This document shows positions 44,944-56,763 of a stretch of 64,000 nt of DNA, piece after piece. The stretch lies in the NCBI GenBank assembly GCA_964036155.1, contig OZ038422.1, forward strand, positions 75,725,201 to 75,789,200, in the 5' to 3' direction. Made by a program: the position numbers and the translations under genes. Every line of letters starts with the position of its first letter. The first letter of the stretch is position 1. The notes under the pieces are model-generated. The model was not told where the DNA came from. It ran no database searches and saw only the letters and a list, made by a program, of their open reading frames with translations. The stretch is from Diploscapter coronatus (taxonomy: Eukaryota; Nematoda; Chromadorea; Rhabditida; Rhabditidae).

Positions 44944-46643
44944 CTAATGCACAGGATTCATCATCAGTCCTCCCATGAGCATGAATGGCGCAGCCAGTGC
45001 GGATCCGAGCATTTCGAACATGGCCATGGGTCGTTTGGGCAGTTCCGTCTTCAGGTACTCCTCCTCGGACTTCATCGTGAAGCTCTGGAACACGTCTCGG
45101 ATTTTGCTCTTCATTTCGCCCATCTTCTTGAACATCTCATCGATCGTCTCATTCGAGTTGACGGGCTTCTGATACAGCTCTTCTCGAGAGAACATTACCT
45201 GAAATCGAATATTTCATCATATAAATCGTCACCCAGGACAATCTGGAAAAACAACTAATAGTTGCGTCGTTTCATACGGAATAATAAAGAAGGGAATCTT
45301 TTCTCTAACAAGTCCTATACTATTTTGCATGCAACGATGCTACGATGCACCTACTTTTGCTCAAATTCCCCCGCTCAGAAATATTACGATGTTTCCCCTT
45401 TAGGGTTTTAAAACAAACGTTTTCTGCCTAAAATCACTAACCCGATAGATCTGCCTGACTTCTGGAACGTTTTCATTGACGAATTTGCTGGTGTTCTTCA
45501 GATCATCCACCGTGAACATTCTGTCGAGTCCGAAGCTCTGTGTCCAGTGCACGACGGTTTCTTGGAAGCGTGGCAGGTATTTCGGATCGAAGTTTTCTTT
45601 TTCAGCCTTGTCAGTGAACTCTTCCTTGACGATGCCACCCGTATAGTTGAAGGATTGCGACTTCATGTGGAAGTGGTTGCGCAGCTCTTCGAGTGCGATA
45701 TTCGAGACGACGTCTTCGGATCGAATGATGAACCCAGTCAGCCCCATGACGAGCTGGAAGGTCGATGGAGCGATTTCGGTCATCTGCTTGTGCGACAAAC
45801 GGGTGCTATTGATCCTCTTCAGAAGCTGTTCGTAGATCAGCGTCAGATTCTTCGATTCAAGATCGACGAAAACCGTGGTCGTAGGTTGGGTTATTGTGGT
45901 TGAGGAAGTAGTTGCAGAGGATGTAGTTTCAGCTTCTGAATAGCAATTTGGTGTTTTTGGGACATAATAAATTACCTGTCTTAACAGTCGTTTGTTCCTT
46001 GACTTCTTTCTTCTCGTTCGCTTCAACCGTAGTGGAGCTTTCTGTTGAGGAAGCAACGGTTGAAATAAGAGTTTTGGCTTCTGAGATTCAGATCGATACA
46101 TTTTGTATTCTAGAATAATATAATTACCTGTATTGATCGTTGTTGGATCAGTGACTTTCTGCTCTTCTTTTACTGCTACGGTCGTTGAAGCTTGCCTAGA
46201 AGTACTGCTTGAAGTTGTGCTGCTAGGCGTTTCTTCTTTAACTTCAACTTTCTTGTCAGATTCCTTAACAGCAGCAGCAGCAGCAGTAGTTGATGCGATT
46301 TTCTTGTCTTCGGGCTTTGATTTAGTTGTTGATTTATTGGATTCAGATTTCACTGAAATTTTCCATCCTTAAGATAAGTAATTTTCATTTTTACCTGTTG
46401 CACAAGTCTCGAACTCTGCCTTGTTCGTCGTTGTTGTTGCAGGGATTGGGGTTGTCGATTTTATCTCTTTTGTCGTTGAAATTGTAGAAGTCGTAGGTTT
46501 ATCAACAGAATTTGGTTCTGAAAGGAAATTTTGAAATAAAGCTGAGATCTTCGCTCACCATTTGAAATCGAATTATCCACTATTGCTGCATTCACATGGG
46601 CAAAAATAAATAAGCAAGGCAGAAACGATAAAATGATTTTCAT
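44944..46643 (-). CDS. Secreted Ser/Thr-rich (mucin-like) protein with helical C-terminal domain
   Basis: Six exons close in phase to 428 aa: 46559-46643, 46395-46517, 46128-46352, 45976-46080, 45442-45935, 44944-45198. A signal peptide (MKIILSFLPCLFIFAHVNA) is followed by about 190 residues rich in Thr, Ser, Lys and Glu (for example SSTTSSSTSRQASTT), typical of O-glycosylated linkers. The last 230 residues form a folded, mostly helical domain with NLTLIYEQLLKRINSTRLS, GLTGFIIRSEDVVSNIALEE and VVHWTQSFGLDRMFTVDDL, ending in a hydrophobic stretch (MAMFEMLGSALAAPFMLMGG). Exons 2 to 4, which make up most of the linker, are all flanked by phase-1 introns and so can be added or skipped without frame change. 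I do not recognise the C-terminal family. Confidence 0.72.
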
Positions 46644-47125
46644 TATCCTAAAATTTCTAAATCACCAAAAATATGCAAAGATTTGTCGCGCCCTCCAGCA
46701 ACTAATATCTTTGAGGTATCTGCACGCATTCTTGCAATAACAAACAGAACTAGGTCAATGCTGTTTCGTGTGACCAGCGATTGATATGTTCATGTTTCTC
46801 CGTAGATTTAAGAAAGCAAAACTTATAGTGTTGAATTATTTTACTACTAAGTTACCACTAAGTGATTCATCAGCTTAAACTTATTAAAAAGTTTGATTGA
46901 TTTTATTCAATTATATTTAAGTTTGTAGAGGAGAAAATAATTTAAAACAGGTTTATCTTTATGAGATGAGTTGAGTAAGATTTTGCTCGAAACATCAATT
47001 CGGCATATCTGCTTGAGGGCCCTAACAACTACTTTAAGCTTTAACATTTGTGAAATAAATACAACTTCAAAGTAAATGACAATCGTCAATAATTGCATCT
47101 AATTATCATATAATTATGTCCATAA
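46644..47125. other. Intergenic region
   Basis: Upstream of the mucin-like gene and downstream of the SLC22 gene, both - strand. AT-rich. A 63-codon - strand ORF at 46907-47098 has no support. Confidence 0.4.
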
Positions 47126-49967
47126 TTATCGTTCAGTAATAGCTTGTCCAGGGGGCGACAGTTCTTCTAATTCTGCTAGAGTCGTGGGTCTCTCAACCGG
47201 CTTCCATTTCTTCGATGGCATTCTATCGGGTAAATGTTTTCCTAATTTTCCTGATAATTAGTTTCTTTAGCAATTATTTCACCCTTAGTCTCAGGCAGTA
47301 CTATTTGAAATAAAATGGCATCAGCTAAAGCGGCTATTGATAAAATTAAATAGGGAATGAAAGGAATATCTGTCTAAAGTATGAAATAAAAATAAGAAAA
47401 TAAGAAATCTTACGAAATAGAAAATGAGTGGAGCAATAATTGAGCCCATTCTGCTGCAAGTTGATGATAGGGCCATGGCGGAATTTCGCACCAAAGTAGG
47501 GTAATATTCGATTGTCACGATCGATTTCGTGATAAATACCTTAAAGTTGTATTTAATTCCAATATTCTAATAGCGAGAAAAATGACGAAGTGAATACATG
47601 TCTTTTTCCATTCCGTCATTTCGAAATGATATTTAAAAATTACTTGTGAAGTAATTATCGTAGCAGCCAGCGTAGCTACTCTCACAACATCTGAGAACTT
47701 TGAATCTACGCCTAAATTTTAGCACTCAAATAACAAATCGAACTTGTAGCTGACCATAAATAATAACTCCCGCTATTACAGCCATGCAAACGGCAATTAG
47801 GAATTGGGATAGGAAATGTATGATTTTTCGACCGAAAAATTCGACGCTAAAATTTCTGATTTCAGATTAAGAAAATAATTTTAAAAATTACTGATGGTCC
47901 ACCACCCCTACGACAATATTAGTAACCCATCTGAGACATCCAGTAATGATAGCATTAGTATAAATTGAGCCGCTAACTCTATCAATATTAAAAACCAAAC
48001 CATAGTTCACCAGAGATGTAAATAATCTGGGATTTTCAAAATTTAGTCAAAAATGAATACTTTCAAGTCTTACTTCCCTAGGCACAATATCGCAGTAGCA
48101 ATGCTCATTTTCTTTCTCGAGAATAATTTCCTCATGTCGTAAACTTTGTTAGGTCGATCCATTTGTTTCTTAAAAATGATAAATTTCAAAATATGAGATA
48201 AAAATTTGACGGATAAAAAATTACCCGATATTCCGAGTCCAATAGATTATGCATTTTCGCATATACTTCATCCGAAACATTGTTGTATTTTAACATTCGG
48301 TCCAAGATCCGTCTGGCTTCAAAAATCCTGCCCCTTTGAATGAGCCAACGGGGTGATTCTCTCATGGCCCTGAAATTTTAAATTTTAGAAATCGATCAAT
48401 AGCTTGTAAATTGAAAAGGTTGGACAAAATAATGTGAAGATGAGCTTTTTGTTACTCTATTTTAGTTACTAACACCTTAGCTTTCAAACTATAATTTAAC
48501 CAATTACTTACAAAATGATGATGAACGCAGGTATGATACAAAATGAGTGCACCATTTGCAAGAGACGCCAGTCCTGAGTTAACCATGCCAAAATTGCGAT
48601 GATCGTGAAATTTGGGGCCCAACTTATTATGGTTGCGACCTAAAAATTCATTTGCTTAATTCCATTTCATTTATAGATTCGAAAATATTAATTTTCAAAT
48701 CTCCAAAAAATCTACCCAAAACCGATATTTATGCGGCATGTGCTCCATTAGATAGACATTAAAAGTGCTGCAAAATTAAAATTTGAAAAAGTAAGTATTT
48801 TGAAAATTCTACGCCATCAGCCCTCCATTGAAAAATAGGACCCAGATTCGAACGAAAGTGAAGGATTCAAGGGAGTTCGTGAAGAGACTTGCTACTGCGA
48901 AAATAGAGGAAAAGATTAAGCTGACTGACATTACCTGAAAATTAGTTGATCAATTAAAATATTCGGTTAACTAAGAGTTTATTAAGGCAATCAAGTTAGT
49001 TATCGGTAATTATGGACAATTACCCTCAATCTTCCATAACGATCGCTGAGATTTCCAGCTAGGAAAGTCCCGATTAGCATTCCAAACATTTGAAACGAAA
49101 TGCTTCGTTTCACATATTCGCCGTCTTTGCAAAAGTAGCCCCACTGAAATTAGATTTCCAAAAATAGCCTTTAGATTAAAGTAAACTATAATATTTATTA
49201 AAACAAACTAACATAAACGTTAACAGATTCGAAGTAGAACTGGCTGGTTAATGTGCAGTTTTTTTCTTCAGCAAAGATTTGAGGGCTGATTTCCGAGTCG
49301 GAACAGACATTTTCGAACACGAAATCATCGCCTTCACAGCTCACTGATTTTGGAGCGGCTCCTGAAAGAAAGCGATAATTTCATGAATCAAGAAAGAATA
49401 ATCCTGAGTTGTATTTTTGGTCCCGATTTCTCCAAGACTTTCATGGGGACTATACGACAGGAGATATCGAACTTTGCCCGATCTTCACTACTCCAACTCA
49501 ACTCCCACTTGTTTCTATTCTTTCATTGACTTGGACTGATAATTCCTTAATTGTCTTTCACCTGATCAATTGAATGAAGTACTGCAGGAAAGAGAGGGCT
49601 TTATTCCAAGGGGAAAAGCGCGATAAAAATCGGTAAAACGTGAGGTCGTAGATGGGATGAGAGGGGAAAGATTATTCAGATTTGTGTGAAAGAGAGAGGG
49701 AGGAGAATACTGTAACTAACATCCAGAAAATTTTAGGACAACAATTCTCTTTTCATACCTGCATAAACCATCATCATCATATTCCCCGCGGCTGCAAGTA
49801 AAACGAATTCTATGAAGACCATGATCAAAATCGAATATTTCCCGATTTGCATTAGGTCGTCGAAAACTATCGGCTACAATTAGCATAATAATTTAGAAAA
49901 AGGTAAGTTTGAGTACCTTTTCCATAGGATGTGCCGGAGGAAGTATGATTTTCTGCTTATTAGACAT
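47126..49967 (-). CDS. SLC22-family organic ion transporter
   Basis: Major facilitator protein of the plasma membrane, likely moving organic cations, anions or carnitine-like solutes. Fifteen exons close in phase to 534 aa: 49917-49967, 49759-49873, 49213-49361, 49024-49143, 48813-48934, 48716-48767, 48512-48639, 48225-48369, 48074-48168, 47892-48026, 47846 to 47755, 47644-47711, 47414-47539, 47283-47373, 47126-47241. TM1 begins FDDLMQIGKYS. A Cys-containing extracellular loop follows (exon 3). The MFS signature is GNLSDRYGRLR after TM2. ESPRWLIQRGRIFEARRIL follows TM6 and is diagnostic for SLC22. The later part has VEFFGRK, EYYPTLVRNSAMALSSTCSR and LPETKGKHLP, the usual end after TM12. The length matches the family. 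Substrate cannot be predicted. Confidence 0.92.
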
Positions 49968-50376
49968 TTTGAGATTAAAAAATTTCGGATAGAAATAAAT
50001 GTTAGTAAAATGCAGGTTAACCCTATCGAAGGGTAAAAGAATGATATTATCGACTTGGCCCCTGTGCATAAATTTTGAGTGATTTTTGCATGCAAAACTC
50101 AATTTGCCAAGAGGATTAGGCAGCCCAAAAATTGAGCGGTTGAATTAGAAAAAATAATACGATAAGAATTTTTGCTTTAAAAATTCATTTTATTTTCAAT
50201 CAAATAAAAAACAAATCCAATAAAAAGTTTTGCACCAGTATTCTCCAGAAAATGATGTTTTCGTAATAAGGAATAAATAAATAAATAAAATTATGTTGAT
50301 GAAACGATGAAATATGGATGACCAAAGTATTCATTTACCAAAGGGATTGTTTATGTTTGACTTGTGTTTTCTTCGT
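49968..50376. other. Intergenic region
   Basis: Lies upstream of the SLC22 gene and holds the 3' UTR of rpn-9. A short AATAAATAAATAAA run is at about 50272-50290. Nothing else recognised. Confidence 0.4.
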
Positions 50377-53300
50377 TTAGGTTCTTGTGAGGATCTCCTT
50401 CGCGTTGGAGGCCACGATGTTCTCCATCGACGTGACGTCCTTGCGCCATTCCGCGATGCGCGACGCCATTTCACGGATCTGAAAGATTCTTCTAGTCTTC
50501 AAAAATCCTCAAAGTTCTTAGTTAGAATTTCAGATAAAATATCATTTTTCGTATGAATAACGGTATTTTGTGAGTTTAAAAATAATTTATTTTAGTGTCT
50601 TGAATTTTCTACACGTGATTTGGATTTTTCTTTATGATTCTCTTCCCTGGAGAATATTAATTTTTACCTGTCTGGTGTCCAACACTCTCGGCTGCACCCA
50701 TGTGACGTGCACGACTTGGTCGACCTGAAAATGGAACTTTTCAAAAAATTGCTCCCGACAATAAAGAAACATCGACATTTTCAAAATGATACTTTTTGAA
50801 TTATCAAATTTCATACCTGATCGATGGCGCCCTCGACGAGTCCCTTGGAGAGAGCCTTCATGACGATATACTCGACCTCGTTGATGCCGATCTGGCACTT
50901 GTTGGCGATCTCCTTGAATGGGATGCGACGCTCTTTGGCAGGACGGGCCAGGGAAATCTGGAATTAAATCGTTTTTTTGGAGATAGCGATTTTTTCTTTG
51001 TAGAATTCAATTGTACCCTAACTTCTTTCTCAAAACTTTCTAGTAATCCTCGAAAAATGTAGCATTTGTAAAGTTCTTTTTATTAGAGCTATTTATCAAA
51101 TAAGTGCCAGAAGTATGGACAATTGAAAGTCCGACCTCCATGACAGCGAGAATGCGGATCTTCTCAAGCATGAACTCCTTGCGCTTCTTCAGATCGTCCC
51201 AGCTGGACCATTGGGCCTCCATCGCGTAGAACTTCGCCAGATCGCCCGCGTTGAATGCGAATAGCAACTGGAAAAATCACATCTTTTCAATTTTCACCCC
51301 CTACCCCCATTTTTCAGATATCATATCCAGAAAATCTCGAAGAAAACGTAGCTATATATTTTTTTCTATAATTCTAAAAGTTTAAATAATGGATGAACAT
51401 TGCGAAGTTTCCGTCTTTTCCAAAATATTTTTTCGTGATAAATTTAAAAAAAAAAAAAAAAAAAATCAAATCAACCTCCGCAATCCACTGCTCCGCCGAA
51501 TTGTTGAGCGACTGGAGAATGGGATGAGCGAGCAGCTCGCCGAAGTTGTAGACGCCCTCGCCGAGCAGAGCCGCGAAGCCCACCAATACTGCCTAGAAAA
51601 TAGAAATAGTTTTATTTTCAAATTTTCATATTTCTATTTTGAAAAATCAAATCTCAACATTAAAAAAGTCAACGAAATAGAATACACGAAGAAAAACGCA
51701 TAGACACACTGCACATAATTTTCTATGAAATTACAAACAGGCTCCTCCCGGACTCGACCCGCAGAAAGTGTATCATATCAGAGAAAGAGCATGTCTTTTT
51801 TCTTTCACGGAAAAACGTACTATTTCTTAGCGGGTCGAGTTTGGAGAAGTCTGATTATAAACTTCTTTCGAGTCAAAAATACAAATATTAAAAATCACAG
51901 ATTTTAGATTTTTTCTGAAGACAAAAGAACTCAAACCTCGCAATGTTTCTCCTCATGAGTGAGTTTATTAGCGTCCTCGACTCCCAGGTATCTGAAATCA
52001 ACTTCATAATTTTGTTAAATTTTAATTTACTCTTAGGGTTAAATTGTTGATTAACTATAGGTACCAACATTTTTACGGTACAATTAAAGAATATGCAAGA
52101 TATTCGAAATGATTCAGATTTGGCCTCAAATTACTTCCCTCGGTTAGTAATGCACGAATATGCTAGAATTTTTTGTCGATTGACTATTAGAACCGAAATA
52201 CAAGACCCCCTTATATAGAAAACAGAGTATAGTAAGCATAAAAGCACAATGAATGTTTAGAGGTAATCGAGGGTGTAGAATTCGAATATGAAGTTTATTA
52301 TTATTATTATTATTATTTTAAAAAAATAATAATCAGTCACAGGTATCATCGGAGTCAAATTTAGAAAAAAAAGTCCTGATATCGGTTCGTCTACCCTTGT
52401 TCGTTGATTCGTGGGATTTGTATATAAATTTGCCTAGTCTTATTCGTAGAGATCGCATATGCACAGATCTACTCTATGTCCATTCGTAAAATGAGGAAAT
52501 TAGGAGACGGTAGCAATCTGTCTACCCCACCCATATTTCTGACCCTAATATTCGGATTCTACGTCTTCGATTATCTCTATAGACATGTGTAATTCGTAAT
52601 ATTTCGATTCGTTAAAAATTTCACTATATAGAGGGTCTCGTATTTCAACTCTAATGACCGACCGATAAAAAATTCTTGCATATTCGTGCATTACTAACCG
52701 AGAGGAGTTAATTTGAGACTAAATTTGAACAATTTGGAGTGTTTTTCGTATTCTTGAACTTAGCAGCTAGTTACTTCTTTCTTTTGCTATTTTCCCGAAA
52801 AGTGATAAATCCAGAAGGACTCAAATTATTTCTAAATCTCAATTACCTGAGTGCCTCCCTGTAATAGCCGGCAAAGTCGCCCAGCTCTCTGAGGAATCGC
52901 GCACTCACTTTGTAGAAGGGCGCATGGGCAGGGGTCACCCCGTACAGATCGTCGATCTCTTTCTGGGTCGATTCGATCAGTCCCTGAAAATAGCATTTAT
53001 TTTAAAAATTATTTTCAAAGGATCATTTTATCAATTTTTTCGTTAAACAATTATAAGAAGGTTAAGTAACCATACTTGGATTTTTATTTAAAAAGTGAAA
53101 CCTTTTAAAAATATAAAAATTACCGACCCTGACTTTCTTGATGTCGACGAGCCGGCCGTTGCCGTCCTGATGGGAGAGACGCAGCTCGATTTGACCGGTA
53201 TGGATGCGCGCTGTGGCCGTCTAAAATTTCACTTTTTTGTTTAGAAATCCAGCCCGCAAAGATACCTTGTCCTTGCTGACGGTCTTCTCGATGTTGTTGA

Positions 53301-53863
53301 GGAACTCGTAGGCCGACTCCTTGCCCTTGCTGAACATGAACTTGGACACGGGGATGGCGATCTCGGCCAGATCCAACGGGTTGATCTTGTGCTCCAAATC
53401 CGAGATAAAGCTGCAAATTTTTGGATTTAAAAAAAACAAACAACTTTCTGCTGTAAAAGCACCCCGAAAGATAGATTTGAGAACTTGTTTCATATAGACC
53501 AATCTTTAGAATTTTCTGAAGCTTAAAAATAAAATCAAACTTGTCATAGAGATCCTTGAGGTTGAGATTTGCGACGAACTGGGGTTTATCGAGGTTCGCG
53601 CGCAGCTCCGTGGTCAACTGGTGCCACAGTCTAAAAGTTTCTAGAATTCCTCTCATTTTTAAACTTAAACATTTTTTCATAGAGTTACCACTTGGAAAAT
53701 GTTCTGGAGATTAAAAAAATTGTTCAAGAATTTGTCTTCAAAATTTTGCAGAACCCGCTCCTTACTTTTTGTTGTAGAGGTTGAGCAGCTGATTCCAGAG
53801 GTCGGCCACATCGCCCTTCGCCTCGTTGCGACTCTTCTCCAAGTACGCCTCCACTTTCGACAT
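50377..53863 (-). CDS. rpn-9: 26S proteasome regulatory subunit PSMD13/Rpn9
   Basis: Structural subunit of the 19S lid. Eleven exons close in phase to 388 aa, normal for the family: 53766-53863, 53541-53630, 53266-53410, 53128-53220, 52847-52983, 51937-51991, 51476-51592, 51136-51267, 50817-50957, 50668-50724, 50377-50478. The N-terminal half is helical repeats (for example ADLWNQLLNLYNKK, NPLDLAEIAIPVSKFMFSKG). The PCI domain is in the C-terminal half: LLFAFNAGDLAKFY, RRIPFKEIANKCQIGINEVE, ALSKGLVEGAIDQ, then VDQVVHVTWVQPRVLDTRQI and the final MASRIAEWRKDV helix. Intron 5 (51992-52846) hosts a long fold-back element. It is divergent from rpb-5, with 373 bp between the start codons. Confidence 0.95.
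52105..52745. mobile_element. Fold-back element with ~110-bp terminal inverted repeats (rpn-9 intron 5)
   Basis: The arm at about 52105-52218 (core CGGTTAGTAATGCACGAATA) is repeated in inverse orientation at about 52620-52745 with roughly 80 to 85 percent identity by eye. The interior of about 400 bp contains an ATT/TTA microsatellite (52280-52335) and no ORF. Outer limits are approximate because the arms fade gradually. Confidence 0.7.
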
Positions 53864-54236
53864 TCTGCAACTCTGGAAAACTAGAGATGAGAGGAGAATT
53901 TAAATAAAAACGGAGGAATGTAGGCTCATTTAGAAAATAAGCAAAAATCAAGAAGTCTGCAAGAAATGTATGCCAAGTTTTGAAAAAATTATTCAATTTT
54001 TGAAATGAGTCAGTTCCAATGTCCCGGAACACAGGAAAATCGAGAAATGAGGCAAAATTATTTTAAAAACGACAGAAATGTATGCAAATTTTGAAATGGT
54101 CGAATTTTGATGACAAATGTGCGCATTGGTTCGTTTCGTCAAATACCGTGTGTTTGTTGCGTACTTCTCCGCATTTCGAATTTTTCATTTTTCGTGACTT
54201 TTTTAAAATTTATTTTCTGATTTCAGAAGGTGTAAA
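53864..54236. promoter_or_regulatory. Shared divergent promoter region of rpn-9 and rpb-5
   Basis: The 373 bp between the two start codons must hold the promoters of both genes. AT-rich, with no TATA-like element or recognised operator. A TTTCAG acceptor at 54221-54226, eleven bases before the rpb-5 ATG, looks like a splice-leader site. Confidence 0.5.
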
Positions 54237-56275
54237 ATGGCCGACGACGAGCAGGAGACGTACAGACTGTGGAGAATCAGGTAAAAAATGAAAAAAATTC
54301 AACTCGAGCCTGGCGAACTTTAGAAAAATAAGACTCGAAAAAGAGAGTTCAACTCAAATTTTCTGACTAAATGAAATTTTCCAAAAACAGAAAAATTCGA
54401 TCTATTCAGCCTTAATTAGAATACTAGAGATGGGAAATTTGGGTTAAAAATTAGCATTCTAATAAACTTTAGGTGGCAACTGAGAAATGACGGGATGACG
54501 TGAGATATCCTTTTCCGCGCTATTTCTCCCTACTTTCTCACCCTCGTCTATCCCTAACCATAGCGCACACGTCCTCACGTCATCTCGTCATTTCAACAAT
54601 CATCATTTGAAGTCATTACCGAAAATGTACGGCTTTTAGAAAGACGATCATGCAAATGTGCCACGATCGGGGCTACCTCGTCACGCAAGAGGAACTGGAT
54701 CTGACACTCGACGGGTTCAGGGTCCGTGAAATTATTGCACAAATTAACAAGGATTTTGAGAACATCGCAATTTTTACGATTTTTGAAGTAATATGCAATT
54801 TTCAGGAGCAGTACGGCGATAAGCCGAGCGAGCGCAGGCCGGCCAGAAGTGAGCTAACGATTCTCGTCGCGCATAATGACGATCCTACTGGTATCTTTTT
54901 CTGAGTTTTTTTTTTTTACAATTTTGGCACCAAAAGACATCATAACATCTATAATTTTCAGCAGTTTTCTATAGTTTTTCAAAAATGATTTTTAATGGGT
55001 AGAATTCTTAGCCCAGATGTACTATATTTCAACTTTTCCCCAAATAAGGGGGTAGATTTGAAAAAAAAATAAATGGTTTTTTTCAGACCAGATGTTCGTG
55101 TTCTTCCCGGACGAGCCGAAGATCGGCATCAAGACGATCAAAGCGATCTGCCAGCAGATGCAGGAGCAGAACATCACGCGCGCCATCATCGTCGTCCAGA
55201 CCGGCATGACGCCCAGCGCCAAACAGGTTTCCATTTTTTCTTTGTTATTTTTTATGCTTCGAAATCAACTTGTTCAATTTCTTTTTGAAAAGGAAATGTA
55301 AAAATCTTTTGCTTCAAAGAAAATTGATTGGGTTCAGCGAATTTGAATAAACTCGTTTATGGACTCGTCAAGTTTCAAAATTCCCGTTAAATTAAAATAA
55401 TTTTACAAATTGCAGGCTATCGGTGACATGATGCCGAAATACCTGTTGGAGCATTTCCTGGAGGCGGAGCTGATGGTGAACATCACCGAGCACGAGCTCG
55501 TTCCCGAACACGTCGTCATGACTTCAGACGAGAAGGCTGAGCTGCTCGCTAGATAGTAAGCATTATTTTTTTTAATTTATTTGTTCTATTAAAAGAGTTT
55601 TATTTTCTATTGTGAGGTAGAGAAATACTGACAAGATTTAAAAATTGCATAGATAATTTTCCTATCAACTTTGATAGAAAACGAAATATTGCAGAACGAT
55701 GATTGTGATCTGGGGTGTGCAAACATTGAATTTTGGACGCGTTAGAGTTATTTAGTTATTTACTAGCGCGTTTTCCTTGTAAACTCCTGTTTGGGATAAT
55801 AACTGCACTGTGTCATGTTCATTAACAAAGGAAGGTAGATGCGCTACTATGATCTAGAATTTATAGAGTCACTCATAATCATGCACAAAGGGAGGAAAAG
55901 ACATGAAATATTTAAAATTAAAAAATAAATCGAATTGTCCTACGAAGAATCGATACGATATCGTACTAGCCCCGTCCAATAACATTCTGCGATCATTGTG
56001 CGGGGAAATGTTCTTCGTTAATGAACGTGAGAGAGAGAGAACTATAAATATACAGATATGGATAACATGCTGCATCTGCACTTTTAATTCGATTTGTTCA
56101 ACTTCTTTTATTTTAACTTCCAAAATTCAGCAAACTGAAAGACACCCAACTTCCTCGCATTCAACTGTCTGACCCGGTGGCCCGTTACTTCGGACTGCGT
56201 CGTGGGCAGGTCGTCAAAATCATTCGACCCTCCGAAACCGCAGGCCGATATATCACTTACAGACTCGTCGTCTGA
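54237..56275 (+). CDS. rpb-5: RNA polymerase I/II/III common subunit RPABC1 (RPB5)
   Basis: Shared subunit of the three nuclear RNA polymerases, placed in the jaw near downstream DNA. Six exons close in phase to 211 aa, the family length: 54237-54280, 54640-54721, 54806-54890, 55087-55226, 55416-55555, 56131-56275. The N-terminal jaw domain has [19 protein letters not shown] and [14 protein letters not shown]. The C-terminal assembly domain, conserved to archaeal RpoH, has [39 protein letters not shown] and [16 protein letters not shown]. All are essentially family consensus. The ATG follows a TTTCAG acceptor, suggesting trans-splicing. Intron 1 contains an inverted-repeat element. Confidence 0.96.
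54484..54594. mobile_element. Small inverted-repeat element in rpb-5 intron 1
   Basis: GAAATGACGGGATGACGTGAG (54484-54504) is matched inversely at 54574-54594 with one mismatch; element 111 bp. Similar GACGAAATGA and TCATTTCGTCAT motifs occur in the receptor introns at about 34311-34440 and 39140-39270. Confidence 0.6.
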
Positions 56276-56763
56276 GATTTTCATTTACCTTTGAACCCCG
56301 TATTTTTCTGATACAAGCCCAAGGGCTTCAATTAGAAAAAAAACGCGTTATTTTGAAAATCTCGTAGCTTAACGAAATAATATGTAGGGCTGAGACAACG
56401 CTATCCCTTTTGCATGCTATTTCTTCAAGTAACGCGATTTCCGAATACTTTATTTTTTACCTCGATCTCCAAACATTTATCAAATCATAGTTATTATCAT
56501 TATTATACACTGTTTTGTTTTTCGTTGTTATTTTTCGTACCGATATATTAAATTATTCAAAAATAGAATTTAATTATTATTTTAATTTAGATTCACATGA
56601 GTATATGGAATCGATTTGCTAGCTTCTATTAACACTAGAAATGCATAAATGGATGGCTTGATAACTCCAAATTATAACACAACTTTCTCGTTTATCTAAA
56701 ACCACTCTCACTCTTATCATTAGTATCGATTTTCTCATGCCACTTTAGAGATGTCTAAATGGA
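56276..56763. other. Intergenic region
   Basis: 3' UTR of rpb-5 and upstream sequence of the next gene. AT-rich, no repeats or RNA seen. Confidence 0.4.

Noticed and set aside
48767..48813. Possible fifth GC-AG intron in the SLC22 gene (GG/GCTGAT)
   Set aside because: A GT donor eight bases on (GC/GTAGAA) also keeps the frame and gives the better family match GGLMATF.
51447..51466. A-tract of about 20 bases
   Set aside because: Simple intronic homopolymer in rpn-9; no associated retrotransposed sequence.
52280..52335. ATT/TTA trinucleotide run
   Set aside because: Ordinary microsatellite inside the fold-back element; not reported separately.
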